The notes under the pieces are model-generated. The model searched no databases. It was not told the DNA's origin and saw only the letters and a program-made list of their open reading frames with translations. A stretch of 64,000 nt of DNA from NCBI GenBank assembly GCA_016213645.1, contig JACQZY010000006.1, positions 16,375 to 80,374 on the forward strand, given 5' to 3'. This DNA comes from Actinomycetota bacterium (GTDB taxonomy: Bacteria; Actinomycetota; Thermoleophilia; Solirubrobacterales; JACPNS01). Below, one piece after another: positions 18,697 to 27,761 of the stretch (position 1 is the stretch's first letter; each line of letters begins with the position of its first letter). Both the position numbers and the translations under genes were made by a program.

Positions 18697-19776
18697 TCAG
18701 TCCACGGTCGTCAGATCCTTCGTGAAATTGCTGAGAATCCGGCCGCCGCCTTGTTCGACCACGACCAGATCCTCGATCCGTACCCCCAGCTCACCGGGGA
18801 GGTATATGCCCGGCTCCACGGTCACGACATTTCCCGCACGAAGCCGCGCCTCACTGCGCGACGACAGAGTGGGCAGTTCGTGGACCTCAAGTCCCACTCC
18901 GTGGCCGGTGCTGTGCCCGAAGCGTTCGCCGTGACCCGCAGTCTCGATCACCTCTCTCGCGGCCGCGTCCCCCGCGCTGCACGACTGCTCGGGGCGAACC
19001 GCCGCAAGCGCCGTTTCCTGTGCGCGAAGCACCAGCTCGTACACCTCTCTCGCGCGCGCGGCCGGCTCTCCGGCCGCGAACGTGCGGGTCGCGTCCGAGC
19101 AGTAGCCGTCCGCGATCACGCCAAGATCCAGCACCACCAGTTCACCGGATTCGACGGCTCGGGTACGTGGTTCGGCATGCGGCAGAGCGCCGTGGGAACC
19201 GGCGGCCACGATCGGCGGAAACGAAAGTTTCTCTGCACCGAACTCCCGAGCCAAAACCTCGATCCGCCAAGCGAGGTCGCACTCGCGACGGCCGATCAGG
19301 CCTTCATTGGCAAGCGTTGCGTAGATCTCGTCGGTGATCGCGGCGGCGCGTTCGATCGCTGCGATCTCATCGGCGTCCTTGACCTCCCGTAGGCATTCCA
19401 CCAGGCCGGCCGAAGCCACCATTTCCGCCCCGTCCGGAAGCGCCTCAAGCCATGCGGCGTGCGCCTGCACACGCATGTCGGCGTCGTCAAACCCGATGCG
19501 TCCCGACGTGGGCATACGCTCCGCCAACGCCTCGCGCGGGGAGTTCTTGCCGTCGAGCACCTCGCACTCGGGCGCCTGCTCGGCGGCCTGTTCGGTGTAG
19601 CGAAAGTCCGTCAGTAGGACGGCGTTGTCCAAATCAACCAGCAGCACGCCGTTGGTGCCGGAAAAACCCGACAGGTACCGGACATTGACGAGATTCCCAA
19701 CCAGCAGCGCGTCCAACTCACGCTCGGCGATCAGCTCGCGCAGTCGCTTCAGCCGCGGCCCCGGCGCGCCGCTCAA
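18697..19776 (-). CDS. Xaa-Pro aminopeptidase/dipeptidase (M24 family)
   Basis: A 359-residue metallopeptidase cleaving bonds next to proline. The N-terminal creatinase-like domain (about 1-130, [20 protein letters not shown] then [12 protein letters not shown]) is followed by the pita-bread catalytic domain. Metal ligands are visible: two Asp in [19 protein letters not shown], His in [15 protein letters not shown], and Glu in VTVEPGIYL and [10 protein letters not shown]. It overlaps the aroQ stop by 4 bp. The aroQ-pepQ-efp order is common in Gram-positive genomes. Whether the substrate is a dipeptide (PepQ) or longer peptide (PepP) is not clear from sequence. Confidence 0.93.
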   Translation of the reverse strand: MSGAPGPRLKRLRELIAERELDALLVGNLVNVRYLSGFSGTNGVLLVDLDNAVLLTDFRYTEQAAEQAPECEVLDGKNSPREALAERMPTSGRIGFDDADMRVQAHAAWLEALPDGAEMVASAGLVECLREVKDADEIAAIERAAAITDEIYATLANEGLIGRRECDLAWRIEVLAREFGAEKLSFPPIVAAGSHGALPHAEPRTRAVESGELVVLDLGVIADGYCSDATRTFAAGEPAARAREVYELVLRAQETALAAVRPEQSCSAGDAAAREVIETAGHGERFGHSTGHGVGLEVHELPTLSSRSEARLRAGNVVTVEPGIYLPGELGVRIEDLVVVEQGGGRILSNFTKDLTTVD

Positions 19777-20237
19777 GCCTGCTCTCCGGACGGTCCGGCG
19801 GCGGTGAGTCGATCACGCAACGCCAGCAGCGCGTCGCGATAGCCCTCGCGCCCGCGCCCGGAGATCGTCGTGAAACACCGGTCGCGAATCACGGAGATCT
19901 GCCGCCAATCTTCGCGTTGGGCCAAATCGGAGATGTGCACCTCCACGGCCGGCAGCGCCGCGACTTCCAGCGCATCGCCGATCGCGCGGCTGTAGTGCGT
20001 CCAGGCGCCTGGATTGAGAATCAGCCCGTCGGCCGCGTCGCGCGCGCGGTGGAGCCGCTCCACGAACTCGCCCTCGTGGTTGGTCTGGAAGAACGTCACT
20101 TCCAGATCGAGCTCACGCGCGTATTCCTCGATCGCGTATTCAAGCTCCGAAAGCGTGAACGTGCCGTAATGCTCGCTGGGTCTGTACCCCAGCATGTTCA
20201 GGTTCACACCGTGCAGAATCTCGATGCGCTTTCTCAA
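19773..20237 (-). CDS. aroQ: Type II 3-dehydroquinate dehydratase
   Basis: Catalyses the third shikimate step, dehydroquinate to dehydroshikimate. The 154-residue protein opens with ILHGVNLNMLGYRPSEHYGT, continues with FFQTNHEGEFVERLHRA, NPGAWTHYSRAIGDAL (His and Asn active-site region) and VEVHISDLAQREDWRQ, and ends with TTISGRGREGYRDAL. The order matches type II enzymes. Some positions depart from the consensus (NMLG for NLLG, WTH for YTH), typical of divergent clades. It follows the aroK-aroB fusion by 10 bp. Confidence 0.94.
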   Translation of the reverse strand: MRKRIEILHGVNLNMLGYRPSEHYGTFTLSELEYAIEEYARELDLEVTFFQTNHEGEFVERLHRARDAADGLILNPGAWTHYSRAIGDALEVAALPAVEVHISDLAQREDWRQISVIRDRCFTTISGRGREGYRDALLALRDRLTAAGPSGEQA

Positions 20238-20247
20238 CCGGTCGCCC

Positions 20248-21765
20248 TCACTTGATCAGCTCCTTGACGGCCAATCGTACGTCGGCGTCCGGCACCGCGT
20301 GGCCCGGTGTAACGGCGCCGGGCCGTTCCACCAGAACAAACGGCACATTGTCGCCCTTGCGCTTCTTGTCGAGCCGAATATGCGCCAGCACGTCCTCGAC
20401 GTCCAGACCTTTAACCGTGACCGGCAGACCGGCTTGCCGGCAGAGCGCGATCACCTGTTTGCGGAGTCCCTCGTCGCCCGAAAGCTTCATCGCTCCGTTC
20501 AGCCCGATGCTGACGGCCTCGCCGTGACGTAGCGTGCCGTAGCCGGCCGCCGTCTCGATCGCGTGTCCAATCGTGTGACCGAGGTTGAGGATCTGCCGCA
20601 GGTTCGCGTCGCGTTCATCCGCAGCGACGACTCGCAGCTTTGTGCGGGCGCATTCAAAGACGATCCACGGATCGAACGCCTGTTTAAGGTCCACCCCGTC
20701 ACTGACGCGCCGCCAGAGGCGACCACCGGCGATCAACGCCGTTTTGACTACCTCGGCGTAGCCCGACACAAGTTCGCCGCGCGGCAGACTCGCCAGCGCA
20801 TTGGTGTCTACAAGCACGGCCTCGGGCTGATGATAGGCGCCGACGTAGTTTTTCGCCGCCGGAAGGTCGACGCCGGTTTTACCGCCATATGCGCTGTCGA
20901 CCTGCGCCACCAAAGACGTGGGTACCTGCACGAACGGCGTTCCTCGCTGGTAGACCGCGGCACAGAATCCGGCGAGATCTCCGACTACGCCGCCGCCGAC
21001 GGCAACCAGCTGCCTGCCGCGTTCAAACTCGCGCTCGGCCAACTGCTCACAAATCTCTTCCACCCGCGCGAGCGTTTTTGAGTTCTCGCCGGGCGGCACA
21101 ACGATGCCGTCCTTCAGCCAGGAATTGAGCTTCGCGAGATTGCGGTCGCTCACGGTGACGCCGTTATCGCCGGCGGCCCAGAGGTCTCGTCGCGCCAGCA
21201 CTCCGGGCGAGAAGATCGCCGGATACGACCAGCCTTTGCCGTTTGCCCAGATCAGCCGCTCGCCGGGCTCGCGCTCAAGCATCTCGCCCAGCCACGGTGC
21301 GGCTTGGCGCACATTGCCGCGCGGCGCGTTGTCGATGATCGCGTCGGCGGTGTCCTCGTAGTGCGCGCGCCGTTTCGCCAACAGCGCATGAAACGCCGTC
21401 TCGTCGCGCGCGAGCGGGCGTTTCGAACTCTTCACCCGCCGCCATGCCGCCTCCGAGGAAAGTTCCAGGTACACGACCAAGTGTTTGGCCAACTGCTTTC
21501 GCGTTTTACCCGACTGCAATGCTCCACCGCCGAGCGCGATCACCGCCGGTTCGCGCGACGCCAGCACCTCGGCGACCAGCGCGCGTTCGTGCTCGCGGAA
21601 CGCCGGCTCGCCGTGCTTGTCGAAGTATTTATGAATCGGCGACTTGAGCCGGCGTTCGAGCAGGCGGTCAGTGTCCACGACCGGTCGGCCGAGCATTTTG
21701 CCCAGCTGGGTCGCGGCGCTCGACTTGCCGGCGCCCATGAAGCCGGTCAAGACGAGGTGGCGCAT
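20248..21765 (-). CDS. aroKB: Bifunctional shikimate kinase / 3-dehydroquinate synthase
   Basis: A 505-residue fusion of two shikimate enzymes. Residues 1-165 are shikimate kinase: P-loop GFMGAGKSSA (8-17), shikimate-binding DTD at 31-33, FREHE near 57, ALGGGALQS, and the lid KRPLARDE. Residues about 170-505 are dehydroquinate synthase (AroB): GGGVVGDLAGFCAAVYQRG for NAD binding and the zinc ligands in GYAEVVKTALIAG (Glu), LNLGHTIGHAIE (His) and LRHGEAVSIGL (His). Fusions of these two enzymes exist in several phyla. The kinase catalyses step 5 and the synthase step 2, so the fusion is not a channel between consecutive steps. Its ATG shares one base with the aroC stop. Confidence 0.95.
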   Translation of the reverse strand: MRHLVLTGFMGAGKSSAATQLGKMLGRPVVDTDRLLERRLKSPIHKYFDKHGEPAFREHERALVAEVLASREPAVIALGGGALQSGKTRKQLAKHLVVYLELSSEAAWRRVKSSKRPLARDETAFHALLAKRRAHYEDTADAIIDNAPRGNVRQAAPWLGEMLEREPGERLIWANGKGWSYPAIFSPGVLARRDLWAAGDNGVTVSDRNLAKLNSWLKDGIVVPPGENSKTLARVEEICEQLAEREFERGRQLVAVGGGVVGDLAGFCAAVYQRGTPFVQVPTSLVAQVDSAYGGKTGVDLPAAKNYVGAYHQPEAVLVDTNALASLPRGELVSGYAEVVKTALIAGGRLWRRVSDGVDLKQAFDPWIVFECARTKLRVVAADERDANLRQILNLGHTIGHAIETAAGYGTLRHGEAVSIGLNGAMKLSGDEGLRKQVIALCRQAGLPVTVKGLDVEDVLAHIRLDKKRKGDNVPFVLVERPGAVTPGHAVPDADVRLAVKELIK

Positions 21766-22946
21766 CAGGCCTCCGTATCCGCCGGCTTCGCGATGCGCGC
21801 GCGATACGCGGCCACCGAGGCTTGCGTGTCGGCCACGTTGTCACCGCCGAACTTCTCCAGATACGCGTCGGCGAAGACCAGCGCGGCCATCGCCTCCGCC
21901 ACCACTCCGGCGGCCGGCACGGTGCATGAATCGGTGCGCTCGCGCAGAGCCTGAACGGCTTCACCGGTGGCAATGTCAACGCTTTGAAGCGGCTTGGTCA
22001 GCGTGGGCAGCGGCTTCATCGCACCCTTGATCACAACGGTCTCGCCATTGGTCATGCCGCCCTCGATGCCGCCCGCATGGTTGCTGGTGCGATGAAAGCC
22101 CCACTCGCCGCCGCCGGGAAACATTTCGTCGTGCGCCTGCGACCCGGGGATCCCGGTGAGATCGAAGCCATCGCCGAAGCCGACGCCTTTGATCGCCTGG
22201 ATCGAACAAATCGCCTGTGCCAGACGGCCCTCGATGCGGCCGTCCCAGGTGGTGTAGCTGCCAAGCCCGGGAATGGCGCCAAACACCAGAACCTCGAAAA
22301 TCCCGCCGAGCGATTCGTTGGCCTTGCGCTGCTCGTCGATCTCGCGAATCATCGCGCGCTCGGCGTCCTTGTCCAGACAGCGCACCGGCGACTGGTCCAC
22401 GCCATCGAAATCGGCAAGCCTGAGTGGTCGGTCGCGAGGCGGCGAGTCGACGGCGCCGATGCGCGTCACGTGACTGCGCACCTCCACGCCGAGCTCGCGC
22501 AGAAATGCTCGCGCCACGGCCCCAACCGCCACTCGCGCGGTCGTCTCCCGCGCGCTCGCTCGCTCAAGCACGTTGCGTACGTCGTCATGGCCAAACTTCT
22601 GCACGCCCGCAAGATCGGCGTGACCGGGACGAGGCAGGTGCACCGCGTCAATTTCGGCCTCGACCGGCCACGGATTCATGCGCTCTTCCCAGTTGGCGTA
22701 ATCGCGATTTGCGATCGATAACGCGATCGGGCTGCCCAGCGTGACGCCGTGGCGAATGCCCGAGATAACCGTTGCGGTGTCTGTCTCGATCTTCATGCGA
22801 CCGCCGCGGCCATGGCCGAGCTGCCGCCGCGCAAGATCGACGTCAAGATCTTCCGGCAAAAGACGAAGTCCCGCGGGAACGCCTTCAATCACGGCCACAA
22901 GCCCGGGGCCGTGAGATTCTCCGGCTGTCGTGAAGCGTAAGTGCAT
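21765..22946 (-). CDS. aroC: Chorismate synthase
   Basis: Makes chorismate from EPSP using reduced FMN, the last step of the shikimate pathway. The 393-residue protein begins MHLRFTTAGESHGPGLVAVI, with GHGRGGRMKIETD, SARETTARVAVGAVAR and GGIEGGMTNGETVVIKGAMK, all conserved FMN or substrate regions. ATG at 22944-22946 was chosen because the family begins directly at RFTTAGESHG. A start nine codons earlier adds unrelated sequence. With aroKB and aroQ this gives four shikimate activities in a row, and aroE lies at 42-43 kb. Confidence 0.97.
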   Translation of the reverse strand: MHLRFTTAGESHGPGLVAVIEGVPAGLRLLPEDLDVDLARRQLGHGRGGRMKIETDTATVISGIRHGVTLGSPIALSIANRDYANWEERMNPWPVEAEIDAVHLPRPGHADLAGVQKFGHDDVRNVLERASARETTARVAVGAVARAFLRELGVEVRSHVTRIGAVDSPPRDRPLRLADFDGVDQSPVRCLDKDAERAMIREIDEQRKANESLGGIFEVLVFGAIPGLGSYTTWDGRIEGRLAQAICSIQAIKGVGFGDGFDLTGIPGSQAHDEMFPGGGEWGFHRTSNHAGGIEGGMTNGETVVIKGAMKPLPTLTKPLQSVDIATGEAVQALRERTDSCTVPAAGVVAEAMAALVFADAYLEKFGGDNVADTQASVAAYRARIAKPADTEA

Positions 22947-23005
22947 CGCCGGCAAGCCTAGATCATGGCCCAAACGGCGAAATCCGGCTAAAACGCGCCT
23001 GTCGG

Positions 23006-24040
23006 CTACGCGGCCGGAGAGATATTCACGGGAAGGGCGCCACTGAAGCGGATCGTGTACTCCACGTCCTCGCCCTGAATATCGCGATAGTCCGCGAAAC
23101 GCACCACGCCGCCCGGTTTCACTTTCGCTACTCGGAGTGGATTGCTGTAGCTGACGCCCCGACTCTTGTCGAGCAGAACTTCGACATCGGTCACCACAAA
23201 GAGCTCGACGAGGTTTTCACTGACTGCCACGACCTTCACCGTCGGTTTGCCGCCAAACTGCACCCAGCCTCCCGATCGGCGCCGGATCTTCGTCCAAGGC
23301 GTGTAGGAGGAATACGTCACGAAACCCGCGGCAAATAATGATGGCTTGGCCGTGGCGGGCGTCGTGGCCCTGCGGCCGCCCTTCGCTCGATCCTGCCCGT
23401 TCTCGCCTTTGTCGCCGGTTTTCTTGTTGCCGGTCTTCGACTTCGCGACGGGCTTCGGTTTGAAGTTTTTAGCAGCGAACGGGTCGCGAGAATCACCTTT
23501 CACGTTTGCGTCCGCGACTCCGTCCAGTCCGATCGTTGCCGGCTGCGTGCCCGACGGCTGCTCCGCAACGCCAAGCGGAGAAGTCGAGCGCGCCGCGGTT
23601 GCGCGTTCACCGTTTGGCGATACAAGCGCCACTCCCGCAAGCGCAACGATCAGGGCGCAGGCACCGGCCAGCACCGGTTTCGGGTTCGGCGCCACTCGTA
23701 CCATTCGCTCGGTGAAGGAGGGGCCTCGACCGATGATCACGGTCTTGCCTTCGGTGTCGCCGGCCTTCGAAGCCGCTTTTGCGTCCTTGAAGCGCACGCG
23801 CGCGCTCTTCGTCGGGGCGGTCGGTTTCTCGATGATGACCGGCTTTTCCACGACGACTTGTTTTTCAACGATCTTTTCGACGATTTTTTCGACCACCACG
23901 GGTTCGAGCTCGTCGAGCGGTTCTACCCATGCGAAAGTGGACGGCTCTACGCGCGATGGCCGCGCTCGATGAGCGCGGCCGTGGTCGGACTTTGAATCGG
24001 CGCGTGGTGGCGAACCTGTTTTGCGCCGTGGCGTCTTCAC
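23006..24040 (-). CDS. Unknown single-pass membrane protein in the pilMNO operon
   Basis: A 344-residue protein with no family I recognise. The first 110 residues are cytoplasmic-looking and contain a repeated Val-Glu-Lys stretch (VEKIVEKIVEKQVVVEKP, about residues 51-70). One membrane helix follows (PVLAGACALIVALAGVAL, about 123-140). The external part has a GDSRDPFAAKNFKPK motif reminiscent of PilP/GspC-type linkers, a Lys/Gly-rich linker, and a C-terminal beta-rich domain (WVQFGGKPTVKVVAVSENLV). It overlaps the upstream unknown gene by 4 bp and is the last gene of the pilM-N-O operon. That is the position of pilQ in Gram-negative bacteria, but it has no secretin features. A role as a pilus platform protein is inferred from context only. 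Confidence 0.6.
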   Translation of the reverse strand: MKTPRRKTGSPPRADSKSDHGRAHRARPSRVEPSTFAWVEPLDELEPVVVEKIVEKIVEKQVVVEKPVIIEKPTAPTKSARVRFKDAKAASKAGDTEGKTVIIGRGPSFTERMVRVAPNPKPVLAGACALIVALAGVALVSPNGERATAARSTSPLGVAEQPSGTQPATIGLDGVADANVKGDSRDPFAAKNFKPKPVAKSKTGNKKTGDKGENGQDRAKGGRRATTPATAKPSLFAAGFVTYSSYTPWTKIRRRSGGWVQFGGKPTVKVVAVSENLVELFVVTDVEVLLDKSRGVSYSNPLRVAKVKPGGVVRFADYRDIQGEDVEYTIRFSGALPVNISPAA

Positions 24041-24843
24041 TTCGTCACCTTGCGGATCTTCGAAAGCTGCATCTGGTGGATCACGCCGTCGGACGTGGTC
24101 AGCACCACTTCGTCGCCCGCCGAAATCTCAAACGTGCCCAGGTCCGGATCAGCGTCTGCGCCCTGGATCGACACGCCGTCGGCCAGTACGAAGATCGCCT
24201 TGCTGCCAGAGCTGTTGGGTCCCGCGTAGTAGACCACCGGCGTGCCGGAAGATGGCAGCTCTTCGCCCGCTTCGACGCTCTTCTTCGTATCGCCGTCGAA
24301 GTCCACGTCGACTACGTAGTAAGTGCTCTTGGACTTCTTCTTTTTGTTCGGTGAATCGCCGCCGCCGGAAGTACCGGTACCGCCACCGCCCCCGGACGCA
24401 CCGGTGCTTCCAGACGAACCGCTGTCTTTACACATCGCGAAGTCGTCAGACTCGAGGCATTTGAAAACCGCGACCGTCGCCCCGATGACACACTCGAACT
24501 CCCGCGGCTTCGAAGACTTCGTCATGCGGCAGTTGACGTCGGATGAAACCGAAAACGGGTTCTCCTCGCTGAAGGTCTGGGGAACGTATGTAAGTGGCGT
24601 CGCACTCACCAGCGTTAGGTTTGCGACCTGTTTTACGTTGATCGGCTTATCGGCCGTACTCGCCGCTGGGGCGGCCTGTACCGGCGGCGGCGGGGCGGGC
24701 GACTGCGGCAAAACAATCATCGCGGCGACGATCGCCACTAAAAGCGCAACGGCCGGAATAAACAGCTTTCGCGCCTGCAGTTCGGCGACCAGATCGGAGG
24801 CCTGACGCTTTAGCTTCTCGACGTCGTTTTTGTTATCAGCCAT
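24037..24843 (-). CDS. Unknown single-pass membrane protein in the pilP position
   Basis: A 268-residue protein. Residues 1-26 are charged and cytoplasmic, 27-47 form a membrane helix (LFIPAVALLVAIVAAMIVL), followed by a Pro-rich linker and an external domain with FSEENPFSVSSDVNCRMTK. Four cysteines (in VNCRMTK, EFECVIG, FKCLESD, MCKDSG) could pair as disulfides. A Gly/Ser linker precedes a C-terminal beta domain with YYVVDVDFDGDTKKSVEAG. The ENPF motif and position after pilO recall PilP, which links PilMNO to PilQ in diderms. No PilP fold is proven. Start ATG at 24841-24843, 25 bp after the pilO stop. Confidence 0.6.
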   Translation of the reverse strand: MADNKNDVEKLKRQASDLVAELQARKLFIPAVALLVAIVAAMIVLPQSPAPPPPVQAAPAASTADKPINVKQVANLTLVSATPLTYVPQTFSEENPFSVSSDVNCRMTKSSKPREFECVIGATVAVFKCLESDDFAMCKDSGSSGSTGASGGGGGTGTSGGGDSPNKKKKSKSTYYVVDVDFDGDTKKSVEAGEELPSSGTPVVYYAGPNSSGSKAIFVLADGVSIQGADADPDLGTFEISAGDEVVLTTSDGVIHQMQLSKIRKVTK

Positions 24844-24868
24844 GATTTGTCACCTGCTCCGTTTGTCG

Positions 24869-25795
24869 CTACTGCGATCCCGCGGCTGGAGTGGCTCCGG
24901 GCGCCGCCGTAGGCGCCGGCGATCCGGCCGGTCCCCCGGCGGACGCGCCCGCGGTTTCGCTCGTCGCCGCCGGAAGCGTGTAGCCGGTCATCGTGATCTC
25001 GGCGGCAAGGTCGGGGAAGGTCGTGGTGTCAAAGCTCAATTTGTTGATCTGCAACAGGCGTCCGGTGACTTTGACCCTGCCGTTGTTGACTCGCACCATT
25101 CCGAGCACTCGGTGCATCACGTCGTGAAGTCGGAAGAAGCTGCCTTTGAATTTGAACGAGTACGTGTGTACGAGCAACCCGGATTGAACTGCCGCAAGAT
25201 CGGTCAACGTCGGCGCCGCGGAGCAGGCCTGCTGTTGATCCTGCTCACCGGCTCCGGCTGCCGCACTCGCCCCCGCTTCGGCATTGGCCGCTCCCGCGCG
25301 GGCATTATTGACGGTTTGGCCAACGGCCGAATTCGCATCTGTTGCACCGGTCGATCCGGTCGCGCCCGCTGGAGGAGCCGCGGTGGCCGAACTGGCTCCG
25401 CCGCTCTCACCGCACGTAGTCACGATGCCGGTGGTGCCGGTAGCGCCGCCACCTGAAGTGCCCTCCGTGCTCGTGAGACTCTCAAACCGCACGCCGGATT
25501 CATCGGCGATGTCGCTCACCTGAACGACGAGACTCGCGTAATCAGCATCCTCCGGAATCGCCTTTCCTAGTTTGACGACACGTGAGTAGCTGACCGGATA
25601 ACGCTTCTTTTCCCGCTGTCCGGCCGCCGCCGATGTCTTCGCGGTGTCGAGCGCCTGCTGGGCCGCCGCCTTCGACTGCTCCGCCTCGGCCACGGCGCCA
25701 CGTTTCTTCCCAAGCACCAAGAACCAGTACCCGCCCAGAATCACCGCCACGCCGACAATTGCGAGTAGCTTGCGATCGCGATCGGTCATACCCAT
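24869..25795 (-). CDS. pilO: Type IV pilus assembly protein PilO
   Basis: Inner-membrane platform protein that pairs with PilN. The 308-residue product has a short cytoplasmic N-terminus (MGMTDRDRKLL), one membrane helix (AIVGVAVILGGYWFLVL), a coiled coil (AEAEQSKAAAQQALDTAK) and two external ferredoxin-like parts (YASLVVQVSDIADESGVRFE; LHDVMHRVLGMVRVNNGRVK). Between them is a long Ala/Gly/Thr-rich insert (about 120-190) not usual in Gram-negative PilO, giving a protein roughly 100 residues longer than typical. It starts 3 bp after the pilN stop. Family assignment rests on topology, the coiled coil and operon order pilM-N-O. Confidence 0.85.
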   Translation of the reverse strand: MGMTDRDRKLLAIVGVAVILGGYWFLVLGKKRGAVAEAEQSKAAAQQALDTAKTSAAAGQREKKRYPVSYSRVVKLGKAIPEDADYASLVVQVSDIADESGVRFESLTSTEGTSGGGATGTTGIVTTCGESGGASSATAAPPAGATGSTGATDANSAVGQTVNNARAGAANAEAGASAAAGAGEQDQQQACSAAPTLTDLAAVQSGLLVHTYSFKFKGSFFRLHDVMHRVLGMVRVNNGRVKVTGRLLQINKLSFDTTTFPDLAAEITMTGYTLPAATSETAGASAGGPAGSPAPTAAPGATPAAGSQ

Positions 25796-25798
25796 CGC

Positions 25799-26569
25799 TC
25801 AGCCCCCCGCTCCGGTCGAAGTTGTCGCAGAAGCGGGAGCCGGCGTGCCTGCGGTCGCGCCCGGAGCGCCGGCGGCCTGTGCGCTTGAAACCTTGGGTAG
25901 ATCCACGAGGTTCACAAGCTGAGGTTCGTAAACGACCTTGAGTGTGAATTTGACGGGTGCGATCCCGCAATTGGCGATACGTTCGGGGTTGTCGCCGCCA
26001 CTTCCGCTGTCGCTGCCTCCACTATCGCTCCCGCTGTTGTCGCTGCCACTGTTGTCGCTCTGGCTGCCGGTCACGTCTTTGACGCCCGGCATGTTGCGCA
26101 TGCGCACCATGAAGCGCGATAGACCGACCCAGCTAGAAGCACATCCGGTTAGGTCCATTGCCGCGGCGTTCGCGTTCTCAGTGCCCTCGGCCGTGCCAGC
26201 CGTCGTCGCATCGATCTTGTCGAGCGTCACATCCTCGGGCATCGAGCGCGAAAGATTGCGCATCGCGCTATCCCACGGAAACCGGCTTTCGGATAAACCG
26301 CCCACAAGCAGCGTGCGCTTCTGGACTACGTCCGCGAAATCGTTGAACGATTGCACCGGCTTGGCCTGGGATTGATAACGAGTTGCCTCCGCCTGCAGTG
26401 CGGCGGTTTCGTCCTGTAGGCGAGTGGCCTTGTTTGACTGGAAGATCGCGAGCAACACCATCACGAGCAGCAAGCCCAGTCCACCGACGACTCCGTATGC
26501 TACGCGAGGGTCCCCCTCGCCGGCCGCGCGAGAGCGAAGTTCCTCCGGCAGTAGATTGACCGGTCTCAT
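25799..26569 (-). CDS. pilN: Type IV pilus assembly protein PilN
   Basis: Inner-membrane partner of PilM and PilO. The 256-residue protein starts MRPVNLLPEELRSRA, the NLLP motif that docks into the groove of PilM, followed by one membrane helix (VVGGLGLLLVMVLLAIF), a coiled coil (ATRLQDETAALQAEATRYQS) and a ferredoxin-like external domain (FPWDSAMRNLSRSMPEDVTL). A low-complexity Ser/Gly/Asp insert (SDNSGSDNSGSDSGGSDSGS, about 165-190) interrupts the external domain, and the C-terminus is Ala/Thr/Gly-rich. It overlaps the pilM stop by 4 bp, so translation is coupled. Confidence 0.9.
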   Translation of the reverse strand: MRPVNLLPEELRSRAAGEGDPRVAYGVVGGLGLLLVMVLLAIFQSNKATRLQDETAALQAEATRYQSQAKPVQSFNDFADVVQKRTLLVGGLSESRFPWDSAMRNLSRSMPEDVTLDKIDATTAGTAEGTENANAAAMDLTGCASSWVGLSRFMVRMRNMPGVKDVTGSQSDNSGSDNSGSDSGGSDSGSGGDNPERIANCGIAPVKFTLKVVYEPQLVNLVDLPKVSSAQAAGAPGATAGTPAPASATTSTGAGG

Positions 26570-27699
26570 AGCGCCGCGACCTGCTCCAGCGCGAGACCCG
26601 CAGCGAGCGTGAGCCGGCGCTCGTCAATTCCGGAGTCCTGGATGCCACCTACGTCCAGCGCGCCGAGCGGGGCGGGAATTTCGACCGCCAGCCCGGTGCG
26701 CGCCGCGAGACTCTCCGCGATCCCCGGGATCGAACTGCCCGGTCCGGAAAATAGAATCCTCGACACATAGGCCGTGGTTTCCTGGGCGGTGTGAAAGTCG
26801 ATCGCTGCCGTAACGTCGTTGCTGAGCTGGTCCACCGCTGCCGCCAGCTCTTCTCGCGTCGCCTGAATAATGTCCGGTTCGCCCTGAAGGCTCTGGATCG
26901 GCGCGGTCAGACCCACGTAGTCGGCCCACATTTGCGCGTGTTCGTGCGTGAGATTGACGCGCTCGCGTAGTCTCGCCAGCATCGCCTCATACCCGTTCGC
27001 CGTTGCACGCGTGAATTTGCAGATCTGTCCTTCGGCAAGCGTCACATTGACCATGTCGCCGAAATGCACGTACGCCAGCGTCTCGTTCTCTGTCAGAGAC
27101 CCGGGATAATGCACGCGAATAAGGGCGAAGGCCGAGAGGTCAATACCCTGCAGCTTGATCCCACCGCGGCGAGCGGATTCGGAGATGCTGTCTACCAAAC
27201 CACGACTGGCCGCAACAAGCAGTACCTGAAGCTTCTGTCCTTCCGGCGAATCGATCACGCGCACGACCTGATGGTCGATCACGGCCTCATCGAGCGGCAT
27301 CGGAATGTGTTCCGCGGCCTGAAAACGCACAGCGGCGTCAAGTTGCTTGCGATCCTCGATTGGTGGAAGCTCGATGGTGCGGATCACAACCCGTGGACTC
27401 GCCACGCCCATCCGGACCTTCTTCGGCATTCCATTTGCCTCAAAGAACTCCGAGATCGCCCTGCCCAACGCGGCCGGATCTGCGACCTCACCGTCTGTGA
27501 TGATCTCCGGGGCCAGACCCGTGATCGAAGCTGTTCTAACGCGCCCGTCGAGCACGCGTGCGGCCGCCATCCCGGTAGCCGACACGTCAAGACCTACAAG
27601 GCCTTCGGCCGCGCGCTTGCCGTTGTATTTCTCCGGCGTAATCGGGGCGCTGTCAGAAGCGCCGTCCGGTGACTTTTTGTTCGAGAGCTTGAGCTGCAT
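26566..27699 (-). CDS. pilM: Type IV pilus assembly protein PilM
   Basis: Actin-like cytoplasmic ATP-binding protein that anchors the PilN tail and links the platform to the motor. The 377-residue product has VGLDVSATGMAAARVLDG (phosphate 1 motif), MGVASPRVVIRTIELPPI, PLDEAVIDHQVV, and LFSGPGSSIPGIAESLAART (adenosine motif). The N-terminal 35 residues form a polar extension. The ATG at 27697-27699 heads the pilM-pilN-pilO-unknown-unknown operon, which is preceded by a sigma-28-like promoter at 27762-27789 and an inverted repeat at 27734-27752. Confidence 0.95.
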   Translation of the reverse strand: MQLKLSNKKSPDGASDSAPITPEKYNGKRAAEGLVGLDVSATGMAAARVLDGRVRTASITGLAPEIITDGEVADPAALGRAISEFFEANGMPKKVRMGVASPRVVIRTIELPPIEDRKQLDAAVRFQAAEHIPMPLDEAVIDHQVVRVIDSPEGQKLQVLLVAASRGLVDSISESARRGGIKLQGIDLSAFALIRVHYPGSLTENETLAYVHFGDMVNVTLAEGQICKFTRATANGYEAMLARLRERVNLTHEHAQMWADYVGLTAPIQSLQGEPDIIQATREELAAAVDQLSNDVTAAIDFHTAQETTAYVSRILFSGPGSSIPGIAESLAARTGLAVEIPAPLGALDVGGIQDSGIDERRLTLAAGLALEQVAAL

Positions 27700-27733
27700 A
27701 CTTTTGACGGTCGAATTGCGGAGTCCGCCTTTA

Positions 27734-27752
27734 CCGTTCGCTGGACGAACGG
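27734..27752. promoter_or_regulatory. Inverted repeat between the pilM promoter and start
   Basis: CCGTTCG-N5-CGAACGG is a perfect 7-bp inverted repeat located just downstream of the predicted pilM -10 element. It could be an operator or a 5' leader hairpin. Its right half, TGGACGAACGG (27742-27752), occurs again upstream of the major pilin at 33840-33850. Confidence 0.45.
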
Positions 27753-27761
27753 CCTAATTCA

